A stretch of DNA of 24,994 nt from Alphaproteobacteria bacterium (GTDB taxonomy: Bacteria > Pseudomonadota > Alphaproteobacteria > Bin95). This document shows, piece after piece, positions 1-6,776 of this stretch. A model generated the notes under the pieces. The model saw only the letters and a list, made by a program, of their open reading frames with translations. It was not told where the DNA came from and made no database searches. Location: NCBI GenBank assembly GCA_022822125.1, contig JAJECF010000008.1:1-24994 (forward strand), given 5' to 3'. Positions within the stretch are counted from its first letter, which is position 1. Every line of letters starts with the position of its first letter. The position numbers were made by a program, and so were the translations under genes.

Positions 1-22
1 GCATTAGCAAGCATCCCCTCTT

Positions 23-136
23 CCTCATCCTGAGTAGCGACCGCGTCAGCGGGCGCGTATCGAACCTCATCCTGAGTAGCCGCGTCAGCGGCGTATCGAA
101 CCTCATCCTGAGTAGCCGCGTTAGCGGCGTATCGAA
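23..136. repeat. Three tandem copies of a dispersed alphaproteobacterial intergenic repeat
   Basis: Three direct copies run head to tail: 23-64 (42 bases), 65-100 and 101-136 (36 bases each). Each begins cctcatcctgagtagc and ends gcgtatcgaa. Copies 2 and 3 differ at one base (gtcagc/gttagc); copy 1 carries extra bases around its central inverted repeat. The middle of the unit is itself dyad-symmetric (ccgc-gtca-gcgg). Related units recur at 3812-4024 and 24760-24876. This resembles the family with TTCGA and GGATGAGG ends that is scattered between genes in many alphaproteobacterial genomes. No coding role is visible. Confidence 0.85.
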
Positions 137-202
137 GGACGGCCATGACGGCGGAGGCTTCGGTCGGGGTCATGGAACCTTCCCGCAGGAGGCAACCGGG
201 AG

Positions 203-240
203 AAAAACGCCGGAGGAACGACGAGAGCGCCCCTCCGGCG
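203..240 (-). terminator. Rho-independent terminator of the porin/lipoprotein unit
   Basis: A perfect 9-bp stem (cgccggagg at 208-216 with cctccggcg at 232-240, 15-base loop) is flanked by five A at 203-207. On the minus strand this reads as a GC-rich hairpin followed by TTTTT, the classical intrinsic terminator. It lies about 120 bases past the stop of the TbpB-like lipoprotein gene, so it would end transcripts from the left-hand operon. Confidence 0.7.
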
Positions 241-242
241 GT

Positions 243-328
243 CGGCCCGGGGGCGCAAGGCGTCGGGGATGACGCCTGAACCCGGGCCGGCCAGTCGAGA
301 GAACCCCGGCCGCACGGGGCGGCCGGGG
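243..328 (-). other. Two strong hairpins in the 3' region of the lipoprotein gene
   Basis: The first minus-strand hairpin past the lipoprotein stop is a perfect 10-bp stem (304-313 with 319-328, loop 314-318). The second is nested: an outer 9-bp stem (243-251 with 281-289) encloses a 7-bp stem (258-264 with 271-277). With the terminator at 203-240 they form three consecutive hairpins in about 125 bases. Neither is followed by a good U-run, so they may protect the mRNA 3' end, act as weak terminators, or belong to a 3'-derived small RNA. The structures are seen; the role is inference. Confidence 0.45.
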
Positions 329-361
329 TCCGGGTTGGTCGCTAGAGGTTAGCGATGGCTA

Positions 362-1939
362 CTATCTCTCTGCGCCGAACGCTCCCACGATGTGGGTCGT
401 GTTGGAATGGGCATCGAACATGCCATGCACGCCGGTAGGCGCTGCGGCGACTCCAGTCCCTGCAGCACCAGTCCCGCCATAGAATTTAGCGGACCATTCT
501 CCGGTGCCGGTGCCGGACGTCTTGCCGGACACTGAGCCATTATTGCTCGAAACGTCGTCAACGCCCAGCTTCACGGACCAGTCGCTCATGCCTTCGCCGC
601 CGCTGAAATTCGTGATTTCACCGGTCAGCGTTGCTGTGGCGGGGATCCCAGCTTTATCCCAATTCGCCAAGAGTTCGGCGGCGGCAGTGAAGGTCCCGGA
701 CATGGCGGCCAGGGTATCCCCCTCGCCCGTCTTGTTCACATAGATGCCGGCGGCGGGTCCTTTATAGGTGGCCGTGCCGGTCAGTGTGCCCAAGTCGCCA
801 GAAATGTCAGGTGTAGCACCGGCGCCGCGGTGGAACACTTCGACGTCGTAGACGTAGTCACCACCGCTATCGGCCTTGGACGGAAGCTTCATCCACCAGC
901 CGAAGCTCATGTAGCTGGTGTCTTCCTGAATGCCCTTCTGGCCGTCTCCCGGTGTGAAGGTCCAAGTGCCAGTAAGAGTATAGTTATCGTTGGTGTTGGC
1001 TCCTGGGGGAGTCACGGAGCAGTCGTCTCCGTCGCACTTATACGTTCCGCTGGCTCCCCGGAATGTGCCCGGGAACTCCCTTTTGTGCTTATCGGACGAA
1101 GCAGGTCCGTATGTGTACTTCTTGCCTCCGGGCTGCGGGAAGCGCGACTTGTCAAGAAAGGCCCCTTGCGTCTTGGACAACGACGTAGCATCAAGCGTTA
1201 GGTGGCCGCTCTCCGCGACGAACGCTACGCCACCGGTACCGGTGGTGTAGAGCCCACCTGTACCCCCGAAAGCCTTCCGCTTCGCCGCTTCCTTGTTCGT
1301 GTAAACGGCCGCGGTCTGCCCTTTGACGTCCAGCCTGTCCCCTTCGAACATCATTCCGGACCAGCCTTCGGCCCCCGCCGAGGCGGCGGCAGAACTGGTC
1401 CACCCGCTGACGGAAATCATGGCTGCGCCGGTCTCGCCACGGGTGATCTTGGCCGTCGGAGCTTTGCCCATGCTGGGGTTCATAAGGGCCACCGCAACGC
1501 CGAGCGCGCGCTCATGCATTTCGGCTGCATCCGCCTTCGCTTTGTCGTCCTTCTCCTTATTTTGTGCGGTCAGCGCCATATCCGCCGCGTCGGTCAGCGC
1601 GGCTGTGACCGTGCCGCCCGTCGAGGTGACCGTGGAGCCATCGATCGTCACCACGCAGTCTTCGCCCGCGCAGGTGAACGTCACGCCGCCCGAGGTGGCC
1701 ATTCCACCAGCCTCGATCTGATACGTGTTTTCCACGAGCGCATACATGTCTCCCTCGGGAAGTGTCGGCACTTCCACGGTAACCGGCGCGGTATCCGCCG
1801 GCGTCGTCGGAGCCGTTGCAGCGGGTGCGGCAGGCTGCGGAGTGCTGCTGCTGCTGCCGCCTCCGCCGCAGCCGACCAGCATGAGCGCCATGGCAAGCGC
1901 ACTTGCCGTCAGCGCCAGTTGGGTTTTTCTGATTTCCAT
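362..1939 (-). CDS. TbpB-like outer-membrane lipoprotein (transferrin-binding-protein-like barrel)
   Basis: A 525-residue predicted lipoprotein. Residues 1-23 form a signal peptide ending in lipobox LVGC with Cys24 as lipidation site; the following Gly/Ser run and a Pro/Ala/Thr linker (25-60) should hold the domain off the membrane. Residues 113-155 are Ala/Lys/Glu-rich and probably helical. The C-terminal 150 residues show the hallmarks of the TbpB-type beta-barrel: repeated Gly/Thr strands, WSAKFYG near 482 and a closing HIVGAFGAER. Two C-x-G-x-D-C motifs (Cys90/95 and Cys302/307) look like small disulfide loops. TbpB relatives bind host metal proteins or other ligands at the cell surface; the ligand here is unknown. 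The gene lies 77 bases behind the porin stop on the same strand, with a small hairpin at 1968-1981 between them. The start is fixed by the signal peptide. Family call fairly sure, function not. Confidence 0.75.
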   Translation of the reverse strand: MEIRKTQLALTASALAMALMLVGCGGGGSSSSTPQPAAPAATAPTTPADTAPVTVEVPTLPEGDMYALVENTYQIEAGGMATSGGVTFTCAGEDCVVTIDGSTVTSTGGTVTAALTDAADMALTAQNKEKDDKAKADAAEMHERALGVAVALMNPSMGKAPTAKITRGETGAAMISVSGWTSSAAASAGAEGWSGMMFEGDRLDVKGQTAAVYTNKEAAKRKAFGGTGGLYTTGTGGVAFVAESGHLTLDATSLSKTQGAFLDKSRFPQPGGKKYTYGPASSDKHKREFPGTFRGASGTYKCDGDDCSVTPPGANTNDNYTLTGTWTFTPGDGQKGIQEDTSYMSFGWWMKLPSKADSGGDYVYDVEVFHRGAGATPDISGDLGTLTGTATYKGPAAGIYVNKTGEGDTLAAMSGTFTAAAELLANWDKAGIPATATLTGEITNFSGGEGMSDWSVKLGVDDVSSNNGSVSGKTSGTGTGEWSAKFYGGTGAAGTGVAAAPTGVHGMFDAHSNTTHIVGAFGAER

Positions 1940-2016
1940 CTCTTCGATGTTCCTCTGTCTCTATGCGCCGGCGTGAGCCGGTCGCTGATTTCCTGGATTT
2001 CCGGTTCGCGTCGGGC

Positions 2017-3495
2017 TCAGAAGCTGAACGTGATGCCGGTGACGAAGCCGGCGCCCTCGACGCTGGTGCCGTCGGCACGGTCCTTCTGGGCCGCGATCAG
2101 CGAGGTCCTGGAAACGATGCCCGGCGCCAGCGTGTAGCTGCCGGAAAGCATGGTCCCGGACTGCTCGGTGCCGTCATCGGCCTCCACCATGGTGTGGCTG
2201 AGGCTGACCGCCATCGGGCCGTCCGAATACATCACGCCAACAGCGACCACCTCATTGTCCATCGAGGCGTCCTTGACGATCTGCTCGACCACCCACGTCT
2301 CATTGGATTCATCGTTGTTGGTCGCGCTCTCGGCTGCCTTGTTGTCCACGCCGTCATTGGTGAAATCGCCCATATTGGAGGGGTCGATGACCATGCCGCC
2401 CGCGGACGTGAGATTGTTGGCGGCCGCATAGGCGTCCATTTGCGCCTGCGACATCTTCATCGGCATGGCCGCGACCTTGTATTTGCCGCTGTCCTGCGTC
2501 AGATAGGCGACATCGAAGCTGAACGCGCCGAAGCCGACATTCAGTCCGAAGTTCGAGACGGTTCTGGAATCGGCCTTGGCCATCATCGCGGAAGCGGCGT
2601 CGATGGCGTTTCTCGCATTCGCAGCTGCCATGTGAGTATTCTCGACCATGCCAACGGCGACCGTCTTTGCCGGTGCCACTGCCATCAGGTCGCGTGCGCC
2701 TTCATATGCTGCGATGGCTTTTTTGTGGGCGGCATGCTGGTACTGCGAAAGGCGCGTATCCGTTACACCGGCCCCGGGCGCGGCGCCGGTCACATAGGCC
2801 ATGCTTTCGCCGACCTGGCTCGCCTGGTAGTGGCCGGCGGAAACCGCAATGCTGGCGCCGCCCATTTCGCCCTTGTAGTTCGCGCCGATGGACCAGGCGT
2901 CCATGTCGTTGTTGTTCAGGTCGGCTTTACGGCCTTCCTGTCCGGTATTCGGGACATAGGTCGCGCCGAACTGCACGCCGTTCAGGCGCGGCGTGTAGTA
3001 GGTGATATTGTTCCTGTCGCCGAGAGCGTGGGCGGCAGTGCCCATGCCGCCCGGGCCGCATTCGTCGATGCCGTTGATCCACTTGCCCATGTCGCCGCAG
3101 AGCATGCCGAAGCCGACATCCCGGACGCCGTGATGGGTGATCGTGATCGCCGGGTCCTCCGAGCCGAGCACGACTTCGCCGAACGCGCCGCGCACCGTGG
3201 CCTGCGACTCGTCGATCGCTCCGGACCCTCCGTCGCCCTCGAGCTCGACCTTGACGGAGAAGGTCAGGCCGTTATCGGCTTCGAGCCGGCCCTTGAAGAA
3301 GATTTCACTGTCCGACTGCTGGGCGGTGCCGCCTTCGACGGCCGCGTTCGCCGTGTCGTCCACGCTGACCATACCGATCCATTGCTGCATGTAGCCGCCG
3401 ACGCCGACGCTCATCTTGTCGGCCGCCGACGCCGGCGCCGCCGCCAGCCCGCCTGTAAGGGCGAGGGCTGTGGTCGCCATGAGTAAATTTCTCAT
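2017..3495 (-). CDS. Gram-negative general porin (Porin_4-like), with Ala/Met-rich insertions
   Basis: A 492-residue outer-membrane beta-barrel. Residues 1-24 are a signal peptide (MRNLLMATTALAL...APASA, cleavage before ADKM). Alternating strands follow, with the porin hallmark YYTPRLNGVQFGATY at 166-180, a Cys133/Cys146 pair in a likely extracellular loop, and a terminal phenylalanine (GITFSF) as recognised by the barrel-assembly machinery. Residues about 248-312 and 339-402 are Ala/Met/Asn/Asp-rich and do not look like beta strands; the first is probably helical. Start: ATG at 3495 is preceded by GGGGA, closer to ideal than ATG at 3504, which adds MGN; a longer reading to 3546 adds residues unlike a signal peptide. 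The protein likely lets small solutes through the outer membrane. It stands first in a two-gene unit with the TbpB-like lipoprotein. I saw no convincing minus-strand promoter in 3496-3640. Confidence 0.85.
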   Translation of the reverse strand: MRNLLMATTALALTGGLAAAPASAADKMSVGVGGYMQQWIGMVSVDDTANAAVEGGTAQQSDSEIFFKGRLEADNGLTFSVKVELEGDGGSGAIDESQATVRGAFGEVVLGSEDPAITITHHGVRDVGFGMLCGDMGKWINGIDECGPGGMGTAAHALGDRNNITYYTPRLNGVQFGATYVPNTGQEGRKADLNNNDMDAWSIGANYKGEMGGASIAVSAGHYQASQVGESMAYVTGAAPGAGVTDTRLSQYQHAAHKKAIAAYEGARDLMAVAPAKTVAVGMVENTHMAAANARNAIDAASAMMAKADSRTVSNFGLNVGFGAFSFDVAYLTQDSGKYKVAAMPMKMSQAQMDAYAAANNLTSAGGMVIDPSNMGDFTNDGVDNKAAESATNNDESNETWVVEQIVKDASMDNEVVAVGVMYSDGPMAVSLSHTMVEADDGTEQSGTMLSGSYTLAPGIVSRTSLIAAQKDRADGTSVEGAGFVTGITFSF

Positions 3496-3642
3496 ATTCC
3501 CCATTACGCGAGCTTTTCGCGGGGCCAATTGTTGCAAAAACGCCACAGTGATTTTCGCGATATCGGGGGCCGCGCGGCGGCTCTCCGGGCGGCCCGCGGC
3601 GGCAGATCAGGGCCGGGGCGGCGAAGTGTGGGGGGCAAGCAC

Positions 3643-3669
3643 TTGACATGAGAGAAATCGTGGTAAACT
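3643..3669 (+). promoter_or_regulatory. Promoter-like pair on the plus strand, divergent from the porin
   Basis: A perfect TTGACA (3643-3648) is followed after 15 bases by TAAACT (3664-3669), which has TGG directly before it (extended -10). The spacer is shorter than the usual 16-18. The orientation is opposite to every protein gene called in the window. Start of transcription would fall near 3677, just ahead of the hairpin at 3681-3706. Confidence 0.3.
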
Positions 3670-3680
3670 GGAGGCGGAAC

Positions 3681-3706
3681 AGGGCGGCCTCCTCCGGGGC
3701 CGCCCT
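3681..3706 (+). other. Perfect 9-bp hairpin behind the plus-strand promoter-like pair
   Basis: Arms agggcggcc (3681-3689) and ggccgccct (3698-3706) are exactly complementary, loop of eight bases, with only three T at 3706-3708. It could be a weak terminator or attenuator for a short plus-strand transcript, or simply a structured spacer. The strand is assigned from the promoter-like pair and is uncertain, since the stem folds on either strand. Confidence 0.35.
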
Positions 3707-3738
3707 TTCGCGTCCGGGGCAGGAGGAAGCCGGGAGAT

Positions 3739-3786
3739 ATGCTGAGAACAGACGAGCCCTATGCGCCGGGCGCATGCCGATCATGA
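3739..3786 (+). CDS. Possible 15-codon small reading frame (leader peptide or gene remnant)
   Basis: ATG at 3739 opens MLRTDEPYAPGACRS and stops with TGA at 3784-3786. GGGAG lies 2 bases upstream and a stronger AGGAGG (3721-3726) 12 bases upstream. The frame sits behind a plus-strand promoter-like pair and a hairpin, as a leader peptide would, but no plus-strand gene follows; the repeat block begins 16 bases later. It could be the 5' stump of a gene cut off by that block, or chance. No homology recognised. Confidence 0.15.
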   Translation: MLRTDEPYAPGACRS

Positions 3787-3798
3787 CAATTCATGACA
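3782..3798 (+). promoter_or_regulatory. Two CATGACA direct repeats, 10-base spacing
   Basis: CATGACA occurs at 3782-3788 and 3792-3798, exactly one helical turn apart. Three more copies lie beyond the repeat block at 4058-4083. Same-face spacing is what a cooperative DNA-binding protein would need, but no regulator is known to me for this site. Confidence 0.3.
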
Positions 3799-3801
3799 CT
3801 G

Positions 3802-4034
3802 CGCGGGGCCTCCTTCGATACGCGCCTGCTGACGCAGCCGCTACTCAGGATGAGGAAGGGGGGACGCCCGCTGGCGCAGCCGCTACTCAGGATGAGGATG
3901 AGGAGGAAGCGCCTGCCGGCGCAGCCGCTACTCAGGATGAGGACGGGGAGGGAGGCCGCTGGCGCAGCCGCTACTCAGGACGAGGGAGGGAGGAAGCGCC
4001 TGCTGACGCAGCCGCGTATCGAAGGAGGCCCGCG
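3802..4034. repeat. Composite repeat block with near-perfect terminal inverted repeats (MITE-like)
   Basis: The outer ends, 3802-3824 and 4013-4034, are inverted copies of each other (cgcggg...cttcgatacgcg) differing by a single extra G. Inside, four copies of gcagccgctactcagga run in the same direction (about 3834, 3876, 3921 and 3963), the first belonging to a complete unit that starts ccttcgatacgc at 3813. The right end is a half unit turned round. The block thus looks like amplified pieces of the same repeat family seen at 23-136 and 24760-24876. No transposase and no clear target-site duplication are visible. Some frames stay open through it, but only as repetitive low-complexity sequence. 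Confidence 0.75.
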
Positions 4035-4057
4035 AACCGATGGAGCGCAGACCGCAG

Positions 4058-4083
4058 CATGACAAACATGACATCGCATGACA
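4058..4083 (+). promoter_or_regulatory. Three CATGACA direct repeats, 9- and 10-base spacing
   Basis: CATGACA occurs at 4058-4064, 4067-4073 and 4077-4083, the last running into an ACATGT palindrome (4081-4086). They begin only 27 bases past the ppdK stop codon and match the pair at 3782-3798 on the far side of the repeat block. The remainder of the 3496-4109 gap holds no other feature I can support. Confidence 0.35.
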
Positions 4084-4109
4084 TGTCGCCGTGGGGCGGA
4101 GAGCGAGCC

Positions 4110-6773
4110 CTAACCCCCTTCTTTCCCTTTCCCTGCCGACAGCGCGGCCTGGGCGGCGGCGAGGCGGGCTATGGGGACGCGGTAGGGGGAGCAGGAGACG
4201 TAGTCGAGGCCGATTTCGTGGCAGAAGGCGACCGAGGCCGGATCGCCGCCATGCTCGCCGCATATGCCGAGCTTGAGGTCCGGGCGGGCGGCCCGGCCGC
4301 GTTCGGCGGCGATGCGGACCAGTTCGCCCACGCCCTCGATGTCCAGCGTCTCGAACGGGTCGTTCGCCAGGATGCCGCTATCGCGATAGGCGCCGAGGAA
4401 GGAGCCGGCGTCATCGCGGGAAATGCCGAAGGCGGTTTGCGTCAGGTCGTTGGTGCCGAAGGAGAAGAACTCGGCGGCGGATGCGATCTCGGCGGCCCTG
4501 AGCGCCGCGCGCGGCAATTCGATCATCGTGCCGACCGAATAGGCGAGCGCGGCGCCCGTCTCCGCCGCCACCGCCGCCGCCGCCCGGTCGATCATGGTCC
4601 TGATACGCTCCAGCTCGCTGCCGGCGGCGACCAGCGGCACCATGACCTCGGGCCCGGCCCCGGTTTCGGCGGCGGCCTCGAAGATCGCGCGGGCCTGCAT
4701 CTCGTAGATTTCGGGCCAGGTGATGCCGAGCCGGCAGCCGCGATGGCCGAGCATCGGGTTGGCCTCTTCCAGCCGGAGCGCGCGGCGGCGCAGCTTGACT
4801 GCATCGACGCCCGCCGCCGCGGCCACTTCGGCGGTCTCCTCCTCGGTGCGCGGCAGGAATTCGTGCAGCGGCGGGTCCAGCAGCCGGATCGTCACCGGCA
4901 GGCCGTCCATGATCCGGAACAGGTCGGCGAAATCCTGCCGCTGCATCGGCAGCAGCTTGGCGAGCGCGGCGCGGCGCCCGGCCTCGTCATCGGCCAGGAT
5001 CATCTCGCGCATGGCGAGGATGCGGTTCGCATCGAAGAACATGTGCTCCGTGCGGCAGAGCCCGATGCCCTCGGCGCCGAAGGCGCGCGCGGCCTCGGCG
5101 TCGCGGGGCGTCTCGGCATTGGCGCGCACCCGGAGCCGCCGGGCGCCGTCCGCCCATTCCATCAGCCGCGCGAAACCGCCGGTCACCTCCGGCTGGATGG
5201 TCGCGATCTCGCCCGCCATCACCTCGCCCGCGCCGCCGTCTATGGTGATCCGGTCGGCAGTCGTGAAACATCGCCCGCCTGCGAGCATGACCCCGCTCTC
5301 GGCGTCGATCCGGACCGCGCCCGCGCCGGAGACGCAGGCCCGCCCCATGCCGCGCGCCACTACCGCCGCATGGCTCGTCATGCCGCCGCGCGAGGTCAGG
5401 ATGCCGCGCGCGGCGTGCATGCCGTGGATATCTTCGGGGCTGGTCTCGCTGCGCACCAGAATGACGGCCTCGCCGTTCGCTGCGGCCTGCTCGGCGGCAT
5501 CGGCGGTGAAGACGATCCGGCCGGACGCCGCGCCGGGCGAGGCGGGCAGGCCGCGCGCAATCACATCGCGCTCGGCATCCGGGTCGAGCGTCGGATGCAG
5601 GAGCTGCTCCAGGGCTTGCGGCTCAATTCGCATGACCGCCTCATCCGGCCCGATGGTCCCCTCCTCCACCAGATCGACGGCGATCCTGAGCGCGGCCCGG
5701 GCCGTGCGCTTGCCCGAGCGGGTCTGGAGCATCCAGAGCCGGCCCGTCTCGACCGTGAACTCGATGTCCTGCATGTCGCGGAAATGGCGCTCGAGCCGGG
5801 CGCGCATCTCCATGAGCCGGGCGAAGGCCTCCGGCATGGCCCGCTCCATCGCCGGCAGCTGCGAGCCGCGCGCCTCCGCGTCCGCCGCCGTCAGGCTTTG
5901 CGGCGTGCGGATGCCGGCCACCACATCCTCGCCCTGGGCATTGGCGAGATATTCCCCGTAAAGCGCGTTCTCGCCGGTGGAAGGGTTGCGGGTGAAGGCG
6001 ACGCCGGTAGCGCAGTCCTCGCCCATATTGCCGAACACCATGGCCTGCACATTGACGCCCGTGCCCCACGCCTCGGGAATGTCGTGCAGGCGGCGATAGG
6101 TCCGGGCGCGCGGCGTCTGCCAGCTTCGCATCACCGCGCCGATGGCTTCCCACAGCTGGGCGCGCGGCTCCTGGGGGAAGGGCGCGCCTGTCTCGGCCAG
6201 CACGATCTCCTTGAAGCGCGCGACGAGGCGGCTCCAGTCCCCGGCGTCGAGATCGGCGTCGGCGTCCACGCCCTTCTCGTCCTTCAGCAGCTCGATCTCT
6301 TCCTCGAACAGCCCCCGGTCCACGCCGAGCGCCACATCGGCGAACATCTGCACGAAACGCCGGTAGCTGTCGAAGGCGAAGCGCCGGTCGCCGGAGCTTG
6401 CCGCCAGCGCTTCCACCGTCCGGTCGTTCAGGCCGAGATTGAGCACTGTGTCCATCATGCCGGGCATGGACACGCGCGCGCCGGAGCGCACGGAGACCAG
6501 CAGCGGATCCGCCGCCCCGCCGAAGCGTTTGCCGACCGCCGCCTCGACCTCCGCCAGCGCCGCCTCGACCTCTGCCTCCAGGCCTTCGGGATAGCGCTCG
6601 CTATCGGCGTAGAACCGCGTGCAGACCTCGGTGGTCAGCGTGAAGCCCGGCGGCACCGGCAGGCCGAGCCGCGCCATTTCGGCGAGATTGGCGCCCTTGC
6701 CGCCCAGAAGCGCGCTCATCTCCGCGCGCCCGTCGGTCCTGGCGCCTCCGAAGGCGTAAACCCAACGGGTCAT
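4110..6773 (-). CDS. ppdK: Pyruvate, phosphate dikinase
   Basis: Cytoplasmic enzyme that interconverts pyruvate + ATP + phosphate and PEP + AMP + pyrophosphate. The 887 residues match the usual 870-900. The N-terminal ATP-grasp part (about 1-350) has GGKGANLAEM at 24-33 and RSGARVSMPGMMDT near 96-109. The swivelling phosphohistidine domain carries GGMTSHAAVVARGMG with catalytic His468, and the C-terminal TIM-barrel PEP/pyruvate domain ends with GICGEHGGD, catalytic Cys839. All core residues are present, so it should be active. It starts three bases after the glyS stop; glyQ-glyS-ppdK is a recurrent alphaproteobacterial order as far as I know. With gpmA in the same gene run it suggests control of the PEP node, in the gluconeogenic or pyrophosphate-saving direction. 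No clear terminator follows the TAG stop. Confidence 0.96.
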   Translation of the reverse strand: MTRWVYAFGGARTDGRAEMSALLGGKGANLAEMARLGLPVPPGFTLTTEVCTRFYADSERYPEGLEAEVEAALAEVEAAVGKRFGGAADPLLVSVRSGARVSMPGMMDTVLNLGLNDRTVEALAASSGDRRFAFDSYRRFVQMFADVALGVDRGLFEEEIELLKDEKGVDADADLDAGDWSRLVARFKEIVLAETGAPFPQEPRAQLWEAIGAVMRSWQTPRARTYRRLHDIPEAWGTGVNVQAMVFGNMGEDCATGVAFTRNPSTGENALYGEYLANAQGEDVVAGIRTPQSLTAADAEARGSQLPAMERAMPEAFARLMEMRARLERHFRDMQDIEFTVETGRLWMLQTRSGKRTARAALRIAVDLVEEGTIGPDEAVMRIEPQALEQLLHPTLDPDAERDVIARGLPASPGAASGRIVFTADAAEQAAANGEAVILVRSETSPEDIHGMHAARGILTSRGGMTSHAAVVARGMGRACVSGAGAVRIDAESGVMLAGGRCFTTADRITIDGGAGEVMAGEIATIQPEVTGGFARLMEWADGARRLRVRANAETPRDAEAARAFGAEGIGLCRTEHMFFDANRILAMREMILADDEAGRRAALAKLLPMQRQDFADLFRIMDGLPVTIRLLDPPLHEFLPRTEEETAEVAAAAGVDAVKLRRRALRLEEANPMLGHRGCRLGITWPEIYEMQARAIFEAAAETGAGPEVMVPLVAAGSELERIRTMIDRAAAAVAAETGAALAYSVGTMIELPRAALRAAEIASAAEFFSFGTNDLTQTAFGISRDDAGSFLGAYRDSGILANDPFETLDIEGVGELVRIAAERGRAARPDLKLGICGEHGGDPASVAFCHEIGLDYVSCSPYRVPIARLAAAQAALSAGKGKEGG

Positions 6774-6776
6774 GCC

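Noticed and set aside
23..4034. Repeat clusters as a CRISPR array
   Set aside because: Units abut or have variable low-complexity spacing, there are no unique spacers of constant length, and no cas genes are present.
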